Shown: piece by piece, positions 6,532-10,965 of the stretch | Layout of the letters: the number at the start of each line of letters is the position of its first letter | How positions within the stretch are numbered: the stretch's first letter is position 1 | DNA from: Actinomycetes bacterium | Lineage (GTDB): Bacteria > Actinomycetota > Acidimicrobiia > Acidimicrobiales > RAAP-2 | Assembly (NCBI GenBank): GCA_021850345.1 | Contig: JAJZMN010000031.1 | Location: 4,819 to 15,783, forward strand | Reading direction: 5' to 3' | Length of the DNA: 10,965 nucleotides | Translations under genes and position numbers: made by a program | The notes under the pieces: generated by a model | Seen by the model: the letters and a program-made list of their open reading frames with translations, nothing else | The model's database searches: none | What the model was told of the DNA's origin: nothing

Positions 6532-7401
6532 GTGAGCCGTGTGGTCGCCCTCGGCGGCGGTCATGGCACCGCCGTCACCTTGCGCGCCGCGCGCCGCTAC
6601 GCCGCAGACGTCACCGCGATCGTCTCGGTGGCTGACGACGGCGGCTCGACGGGGCGCCTGCGCGCCCAGCTCGACGTCGTCGCACTCGGCGACCTGCGCA
6701 AGTGCCTCGTCGCCCTCGCCGGCGACGGCTCGGTCCTCGCCAGAGCCTTCGAGCACCGGTTCTCGGAAGGGGATCTCGCGGGGCACGCGCTGGGCAACGT
6801 CGTGCTCGCCGGGATGGTGGAGGCAGCCGGTGGGCTCGTGGCCGGCATCGACGAGACGGCGGTCCTCTTGGAGTGCGTCGGGAGGGTGCTGCCCGCAACC
6901 ACCGAGAAGGTGGTGCTGAAGGCCGTCGGCGGTGACGGGGAGGTGAACGGCCAGGTGGCGGTGTCGCGCGCCGGGCACATCGAGCGCGTCTCGCTCGTTC
7001 CCGACGGCGCGGTACCTCCCGACGAGGCGCTCGACGCGATCGCCCAGGCAGACCAGATCGTGATCGGGCCGGGCTCGCTGTTCACGAGCGTGCTCGCGGC
7101 AGCTGCCGTCGAGGGGGTCGCGCGGGCGATCGCCATGTCTCGGGCACAGCGCGTCTACGTCTGCAACCTCCATCCCCAGCTCCCCGAGACCGAGGGCTAC
7201 GGCGTGGCCGACCACGTCGCCGCGCTCCGCCGCCATGACGTCGTCGTCGATGCGGTCCTGTGGGACCCGGCGACCGGGATGGCGCTCGGCAGCCCCGACG
7301 TCCCCGTGGTCGGTAGGCCCCTCGCCGGGCGCAACGGCTTGGTCCACGATCCGCAGAAATTGGCAGAAGCCTTGTCCGATCTGCTGGCATCGTCGAGGTG
7401 A
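6532..7401 (+). CDS. yvcK: YvcK/CofD-like protein (gluconeogenesis factor family)
   Basis: A 289-residue member of the CofD/YvcK superfamily. YvcK proteins bind UDP-N-acetylglucosamine and link central carbon flux to cell-wall synthesis; in Bacillus they are required for growth on gluconeogenic carbon sources, and the mycobacterial homologue (Rv1422, CuvA) acts in cell-wall synthesis. Visible motifs are GGGHG (8-12), DDGGSTGRLR (35-44), GDLRKCLVAL (53-62), GHALGN (84-89), IGPGSLFTSVL (178-188) and NLHPQLPETEGY (212-223). The His in GGGHG in place of Thr is, as I recall, usual in actinobacterial members. The protein is slightly short for the family. It lacks the partner residues that would mark true CofD, and no F420 genes are nearby. 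The GTG at 6532 is 7 bases after the binding-protein stop and has GAGGG a few bases upstream. gap follows, but without the usual whiA between. Confidence 0.88.
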   Translation: MSRVVALGGGHGTAVTLRAARRYAADVTAIVSVADDGGSTGRLRAQLDVVALGDLRKCLVALAGDGSVLARAFEHRFSEGDLAGHALGNVVLAGMVEAAGGLVAGIDETAVLLECVGRVLPATTEKVVLKAVGGDGEVNGQVAVSRAGHIERVSLVPDGAVPPDEALDAIAQADQIVIGPGSLFTSVLAAAAVEGVARAIAMSRAQRVYVCNLHPQLPETEGYGVADHVAALRRHDVVVDAVLWDPATGMALGSPDVPVVGRPLAGRNGLVHDPQKLAEALSDLLASSR

Positions 7402-7498
7402 GATCGACGGTGCGACGGCGCGTGACCACGACGAGGATGGACACAGGCGAGATCGACGCCGTCGAGACAGACGCGACGCGGCGGCAAGGAGAGGCGAG
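7402..7498 (+). other. Spacer between yvcK and gap, no supported gene or promoter
   Basis: The 97 bases contain no TA dinucleotide at all, so no TANNNT -10 element can lie here. GAGATCGACG occurs twice (7400-7409 and 7449-7458). The only clear signal is the ribosome binding site of gap, AAGGAG at 7486-7491, seven bases before its ATG. No remnant of whiA is recognisable; the space is far too small for that gene. Confidence 0.6.
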
Positions 7499-8530
7499 AT
7501 GACCGTACGGGTAGGGATCAACGGCTTCGGGCGGATCGGGCGGAACTTCCTGCGGGCGGTGATCGAGCGGGGCGCAGGGGTAGAGGTGGTCGCGTTGAAC
7601 GACGTCGCCTCCCCCGAGATCAATGCCCACCTCTTGCGCTACGACTCGACCCAGGGAAAGCTCGACGAGGACGTCGAGGTGGTCGGCGACGAGCTCCTCG
7701 TCGGCAGCCGGCACATCAAGGTGCTTGCCGAACGGGACCCGAAGGCGCTGCCATGGAAGGAGCTCGGCGTCGACATCGTGCTCGAGGCGACCGGCAGGTT
7801 CACCGCCCGCGCGGACGCCGCCCAGCATCTCGACGGCGGCGCGACGCGGGTGGTGATCACCGCGCCGTCCTCGGACGCGGACGCCTCCTTCGTCGTCGGC
7901 GTGAACGACGGCGACTTCGATCCCGAGCACCACGTGGTCGTCTCGAACGCATCGTGCACGACCAACTGCTTCGTGCCCATGGTCAAGGTCCTCGACGACG
8001 CGTTCGGGATCGTGAGCGGGCTCATGACCACCGTGCACGCATACACGAACGACCAGAACCTCCTCGACCTCACCCACCGGGACCTCCGGCGGGCCCGGGC
8101 CGCGGCGATCAACATCGTCCCGGCCTCGACCGGCGCGGCCCGGGCAACCGGGCTCGTCCTCTCCGCCATGAAGGGCCGTCTGGACGGCCAGGCGCTGCGG
8201 GTGCCGGTGCCGGTCGGCTCCATCACCGACTTCACCGCGGTGGTGCGCGGCACGGTCACCGCCGCGCAGGTGAACGAGGCGTTCGCCGCGGCCGCGGCGA
8301 CGCCGCCGCTCGCGGGCGTCTTGGTCTACAGCGACGCCCCGCTCGTGTCCTCCGACATCGTCGGCAGCCCCGCGTCGTGCACGTTCGACTCGGGGCTCAC
8401 CATGGTCCAGGCAGTCGACGACGAGCGCACGCTCGTGAAGGTCCAGGGATGGTACGACAACGAGTGGGGCTACTCGAACCGCCTCGTGGACCTCGTCGGG
8501 ATCCTCGGCGCAGCCGGCGCCCGCCGATGA
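7499..8530 (+). CDS. gap: Type I glyceraldehyde-3-phosphate dehydrogenase
   Basis: A 343-residue GAPDH that converts glyceraldehyde 3-phosphate, NAD(P)+ and phosphate to 1,3-bisphosphoglycerate in the cytoplasm. Visible are the NAD-binding NGFGRIGR (8-15), ND at 34-35 at the end of the second strand, the active-site SNASCTTNC with catalytic C153, catalytic H180 in TTVHAYT, ASTGAA near 209-214, and WYDNEWGYSNR near the C-terminus. The segment LLDLTHRDLRRARAA (188-202) is closer to the Gap2 form LLDASHRDLRRARAA than to the usual L-P or G-P form, which bears on cofactor choice. I chose the ATG at 7499 for its AAGGAG seven bases upstream and because it starts directly at the conserved fold; the frame runs open further upstream without meaning. 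Its TGA overlaps the pgk ATG (ATGA). Confidence 0.97.
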   Translation: MTVRVGINGFGRIGRNFLRAVIERGAGVEVVALNDVASPEINAHLLRYDSTQGKLDEDVEVVGDELLVGSRHIKVLAERDPKALPWKELGVDIVLEATGRFTARADAAQHLDGGATRVVITAPSSDADASFVVGVNDGDFDPEHHVVVSNASCTTNCFVPMVKVLDDAFGIVSGLMTTVHAYTNDQNLLDLTHRDLRRARAAAINIVPASTGAARATGLVLSAMKGRLDGQALRVPVPVGSITDFTAVVRGTVTAAQVNEAFAAAAATPPLAGVLVYSDAPLVSSDIVGSPASCTFDSGLTMVQAVDDERTLVKVQGWYDNEWGYSNRLVDLVGILGAAGARR

Positions 8531-9750
8531 GTGCAGTCACGCCCACCACGGTGTCGCGCCGCCCGGCTGCGCTCGCCGGGCTCCCGCTTCTCGAAGACCT
8601 TCCCGACGTCGACGGGCGTCGCGTGCTCGTGCGTGTGGACTTCAACGTGCCCCTCGACGACGACGGGGCGGGGCACCGCAGCGTCGCGGACGACTACCGG
8701 ATCGTGAGCGCGTTGCCCACGCTGCGCTGGCTCGTCGAGCGCGGCGCCGCGGTGACGGCGTGCAGCCACCTGGGGCGCCCCGGCGGTGCACCGGACCCGC
8801 GCTGGGCGATGGCGCCCGTGCGAGAACACCTGGAGGCGCTCCTCCCTGGGATCCGGGTGCTCGAGAACCTGCGGTTCTTCCCCGGAGAGACTGGCAACGA
8901 TGCCGCGTTCGTCGACGAGCTCGTCGACGGCCAGGACCTCTACGTGAACGACGCCTTCAGCGCAAGCCATCGCGCGCACGCCTCGATCGTCGGCCCGCCG
9001 GCCCGGCTGCCGAGCGCGGGGGGCCGGCAGCTGGCGCGCGAGGTGGAGGTTCTCGGCGGTCTGCTCGGCGCGCCCGCCAGGCCATTCGTCGCGGTCGTCG
9101 GCGGCGCCAAGGTCTCCGACAAGCTCGGCGTCCTCCAGGCGCTCGCCGGGAAGGTGGACGCGCTGGCGATCGGCGGCGCGATGGCCTTCACGTTCCTCCT
9201 CGCGCAAGGTCACGACGTGGGGGCCTCCCTCGTCGACCCCGAGCACGTCGAGGACTGCCGGCGCCTGCTGGAGGCTGGCGCCGAGCTGCTCTTGCCGAGC
9301 GACGTCGTGGCCCTCAGCCCCGACGGCGCGTGTGGGCCGGCCGTGGCGGAGGACGACGCGGGGACCACGAAGGTCGTGGGCGTCGACGTGCCGGCGGGTT
9401 GGCGCGGGCTCGACATCGGGCCACAGACGGCCGCTCGCTTCGCGGACGCCCTCGGCGGCGCGGCGACGGTGCTGTGGAACGGCCCGCTCGGCGTCGTCGA
9501 GGACGAACGCTTCGCGGACGGCACGCGTCGAGTCGCCATGGCGGTTGCCGCGTGCGCGGGGTTCACCGTCGTGGGGGGCGGGGACAGCGTGAGCGCCCTG
9601 CACCACCTCGGGCTCGCCGACGAGGTGGACTTCCTCTCGACCGGCGGCGGTGCGTCGCTCGAGCTGATCGAGAAGGGGGATCTCCCCGGGCTCGCCGCGC
9701 TGCGCGCGGCGTCGAACGCTCCCGCGCCGGCCGACGGTCAGCCCGACTGA
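8527..9750 (+). CDS. pgk: Phosphoglycerate kinase
   Basis: A 407-residue Pgk, which transfers the acyl phosphate of 1,3-bisphosphoglycerate to ADP. Motifs in order: VLVRVDFNVPL (33-43, with D38 and N40), R58 in DDYRI, SHLGRP (80-85), ENLRFFPGE (113-121), R149 in SHRAHAS, GGAKVSDK (192-199) for nucleotide phosphate contacts, WNGPLGVVED (317-326), GGGDSV (350-355) and the C-terminal STGGGASLELIE (371-382). All key substrate-binding residues I know for the family are present. The N-terminus is about 10-15 residues longer than usual. The ATG at 8527 overlaps the gap stop by 4 bases and has no Shine-Dalgarno sequence, so translation is probably coupled to gap. A GTG at 8551 is an alternative start that would remove eight residues. 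tpiA begins 17 bases after the stop. Confidence 0.97.
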   Translation: MSAVTPTTVSRRPAALAGLPLLEDLPDVDGRRVLVRVDFNVPLDDDGAGHRSVADDYRIVSALPTLRWLVERGAAVTACSHLGRPGGAPDPRWAMAPVREHLEALLPGIRVLENLRFFPGETGNDAAFVDELVDGQDLYVNDAFSASHRAHASIVGPPARLPSAGGRQLAREVEVLGGLLGAPARPFVAVVGGAKVSDKLGVLQALAGKVDALAIGGAMAFTFLLAQGHDVGASLVDPEHVEDCRRLLEAGAELLLPSDVVALSPDGACGPAVAEDDAGTTKVVGVDVPAGWRGLDIGPQTAARFADALGGAATVLWNGPLGVVEDERFADGTRRVAMAVAACAGFTVVGGGDSVSALHHLGLADEVDFLSTGGGASLELIEKGDLPGLAALRAASNAPAPADGQPD

Positions 9751-9767
9751 GGCCCCGGGAGATGCAG

Positions 9768-10562
9768 ATGGCCGTCACCCGCCGACCCCTCATCAGCGGC
9801 AATTGGAAGATGCACCACGACCACATCGAGGCGCTGCACACGGTGCGCGACCTCGGGTTGCGTCTGAAGCCGGAGGACGTCGCCCGTGTCGACGTCTCGG
9901 TGCACCCGCCGTTCACCGATCTTCGCACCGCCCAGACCCTGGTCGAGGCGGAGGGCCTTCCGATCGCCCTGGGCGCGCAACACTGCAACGACCACGACCG
10001 CGGTGCCTACACCGGTGAGGTGAGCCCCCAGATGCTCGCACGGCTCGGGGTGCGCTACGTGCTGGTCGGCCACTCCGAACGTCGCCAGCTCTTCGCCATG
10101 AGCGACGAGCTCGTCGCCGCCACGCTGCGTGCGGTGATCAAGCACGAGATGCGCCCCATCTGCTGCGTCGGGGAGACCGAGGAGGAGCGGGGCGCCGGGC
10201 GCACCGAAGAGCGCCTGGGCGCGCAGCTCGAGGCCGCGCTCGCCGGGCTCGCCCCCGAGGTCGTGGCCACGATGGTGGTCGCCTACGAGCCGGTCTGGGC
10301 GATCGGGACCGGTAATGCCGCCACGGCCGTCGACGCCGAGGACGCGTGCCTGTTCATCCGGCAGCGAGTAGCCGCCCTGGTCGGAGAGGAGGCTGCCGCG
10401 GCGTTGCGGGTCCAGTACGGCGGCTCGGTCAACCCCGCCAACGCGGCCGACTACATGGCCGAGCCCGACGTCGACGGTCTGCTCGTCGGTGGTGCGAGCC
10501 TGGACGCGGCGACCTTCGTCGAGATCGTCCGGGCGTGCCAGCCTGTCGCGCGTCGGCGTTGA
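9768..10562 (+). CDS. tpiA: Triose-phosphate isomerase
   Basis: A 264-residue TIM-barrel enzyme that interconverts dihydroxyacetone phosphate and glyceraldehyde 3-phosphate. Catalytic residues are all visible: N12 and K14 in GNWKM, H102 in VLVGHSERR, and E174 in the AYEPVWAIGTG signature that begins flexible loop 6. The phosphate-binding QYGGSVNP and the C-terminal GLLVGGASL are also intact. GAYTGEVSP (79-87) is normal; the preceding AQHCNDHDR is a less common variant of the AQN/AQD segment. Two in-frame ATGs occur, at 9762 and 9768. I prefer 9768 because GGGAG (9757-9761) then lies six bases upstream; from 9762 it would touch the start codon. The gene ends the gap-pgk-tpiA cluster and is followed by a 145-base gap before secG. 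Confidence 0.97.
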   Translation: MAVTRRPLISGNWKMHHDHIEALHTVRDLGLRLKPEDVARVDVSVHPPFTDLRTAQTLVEAEGLPIALGAQHCNDHDRGAYTGEVSPQMLARLGVRYVLVGHSERRQLFAMSDELVAATLRAVIKHEMRPICCVGETEEERGAGRTEERLGAQLEAALAGLAPEVVATMVVAYEPVWAIGTGNAATAVDAEDACLFIRQRVAALVGEEAAAALRVQYGGSVNPANAADYMAEPDVDGLLVGGASLDAATFVEIVRACQPVARRR

Positions 10563-10638
10563 GGACTGTGTCGAGCGGTCCTTGGCACCCTCGGTCTGCT
10601 TGGACTCCCCACGACGCCTCCCCACAGGGGTGGGCTGC

Positions 10639-10644
10639 TAGCGT
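10639..10644 (+). promoter_or_regulatory. Candidate -10 element (TAGCGT) upstream of secG
   Basis: The 145-base gap between tpiA and secG contains TAGCGT, a TANNNT match that would start transcription near 10650 and give a leader of about 58 bases. No -35 hexamer stands at the right spacing (a TTGGAC at 10600-10605 is too far away). A short inverted repeat, CGTGC-ggtgt-GCACG (10656-10670), lies within the would-be leader. secG may instead be read through from tpiA. Confidence 0.25.
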
Positions 10645-10707
10645 TCATGCGCCGTCGTGCGGTGTGCACGGGCGGCGAGACGAGCCACTGGTGAAGGAGC
10701 GGACCCG

Positions 10708-10938
10708 GTGCTGACCTGGGTGTACATCGTGATCGAGGTGCTGTCAGCCGTCGGTCTCGTCTTCCTCATCTTGATGCACAGCGGCAAGGGCGGCGGCCTC
10801 TCGGACATGTTCGGGGGCAGTGTGGGTGCCGCCGCGCAGGGCTCCACCGTCGTCGAGCGGAACCTCGATCGGATCACGGTGACCGTGGCGGTCGTCTTCG
10901 CGCTCAGCACCCTCACCTTGGACCTTCGCCTGCAGTGA
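10708..10938 (+). CDS. secG: Preprotein translocase subunit SecG
   Basis: A 76-residue membrane protein, the small SecG subunit that assists SecYE and SecA in protein export. It has two membrane segments (about 4-23 and 55-73) joined by the conserved cytoplasmic loop HSGKGGGLSDMFGGSVG (24-40), which matches the family signature of a Gly-rich stretch followed by a short hydrophobic turn. Length is normal. The start is the GTG at 10708, with AAGGAG at 10694-10699 eight bases upstream; starts further upstream would add residues before the first membrane segment and lack a ribosome binding site. Location after tpiA is the conserved actinobacterial arrangement. Confidence 0.94.
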   Translation: MLTWVYIVIEVLSAVGLVFLILMHSGKGGGLSDMFGGSVGAAAQGSTVVERNLDRITVTVAVVFALSTLTLDLRLQ

Positions 10939-10943
10939 GGATG

Positions 10944-10959
10944 CCGGGCAAGGGCCCGG
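10944..10959 (+). terminator. Short GC hairpin after secG at the window edge; possible terminator
   Basis: CCGGGC (10944-10949) and GCCCGG (10954-10959) form a perfect 6-bp stem with an AAGG loop, five bases after the secG stop. The window ends six bases later, so a T-tract cannot be checked, and the bases seen (GGGCGG) are not T-rich. An ATG at 10941 inside this element could also open the next gene. Confidence 0.25.
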
Positions 10960-10965
10960 GGGCGG

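Noticed and set aside
6539..6546. GGGHG in YvcK as a mutated nucleotide-binding loop
   Set aside because: Thr to His at this place is, to my knowledge, common in actinobacterial YvcK homologues, so it is not an anomaly of this gene.
8760..9767. In-frame upstream extension of tpiA through the pgk region
   Set aside because: The extension is Arg-rich shadow sequence in another frame of pgk. The TIM fold begins directly after the ATG at 9768, which has its own ribosome binding site.
10647..10694. 15-codon open frame just upstream of secG as a regulatory leader peptide
   Set aside because: It has no ribosome binding site, its ATG lies too close to the candidate -10 element to be transcribed from it, and its composition shows no run of regulatory codons.

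Overview
The window is very GC-rich, uses GTG starts often, and carries actinobacterial gene neighbourhoods. On the minus strand an HAD phosphatase, a small Lys/Ala/Pro-rich protein and tlyA stand in the order known from Mycobacterium (Rv1692-Rv1693-tlyA). On the plus strand yvcK, gap, pgk, tpiA and secG stand in the order known from many Actinobacteria. A high-GC actinobacterium is likely. A deep-branching group such as Acidimicrobiia is my guess from the style of the proteins and is not proven by the sequence.

Layout. Positions 1-1844 are a minus-strand block: the 5' part of tlyA (rRNA 2'-O-methyltransferase, running off the left edge), a 209-residue protein with a repetitive basic tail, and an HAD-superfamily phosphatase of the glycerol-3-phosphate/nitrophenyl phosphatase type. 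Positions 1845-2023 are a divergent promoter region. Positions 2024-6524 encode a complete carbohydrate-type ABC importer in the order ATPase, permease, permease, binding protein; the binding protein resembles UgpB, so glycerol 3-phosphate or a glycerophosphodiester is a plausible substrate. Positions 6532-10562 hold yvcK followed by the triose-phosphate section of glycolysis (gap, pgk, tpiA). secG (10708-10938) and a possible hairpin at the right edge complete the window.

How the genes fit together. The transporter genes overlap or nearly touch, and only 7 bases separate the binding-protein gene from yvcK, so the importer and yvcK may share a transcript. pgk overlaps gap by 4 bases and tpiA follows pgk by 17, so gap-pgk-tpiA is clearly one operon. 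If the importer does bring in glycerol 3-phosphate, the carbon would enter at dihydroxyacetone phosphate, which is where TpiA, Gap and Pgk act, and the divergent phosphatase could act on the same metabolite. This link is inference. rapZ and whiA, which usually flank yvcK in Actinobacteria, are absent here.

Most of the window is housekeeping. The points most worth a second look are a perfect 13-bp hairpin made by a hexanucleotide repeat inside the start of the second permease gene, the rearranged yvcK neighbourhood, a binding protein with no lipobox, a Gap2-like motif in the GAPDH, and the repetitive basic-tail protein. I found no rRNA, tRNA, CRISPR array, insertion sequence or defence system.
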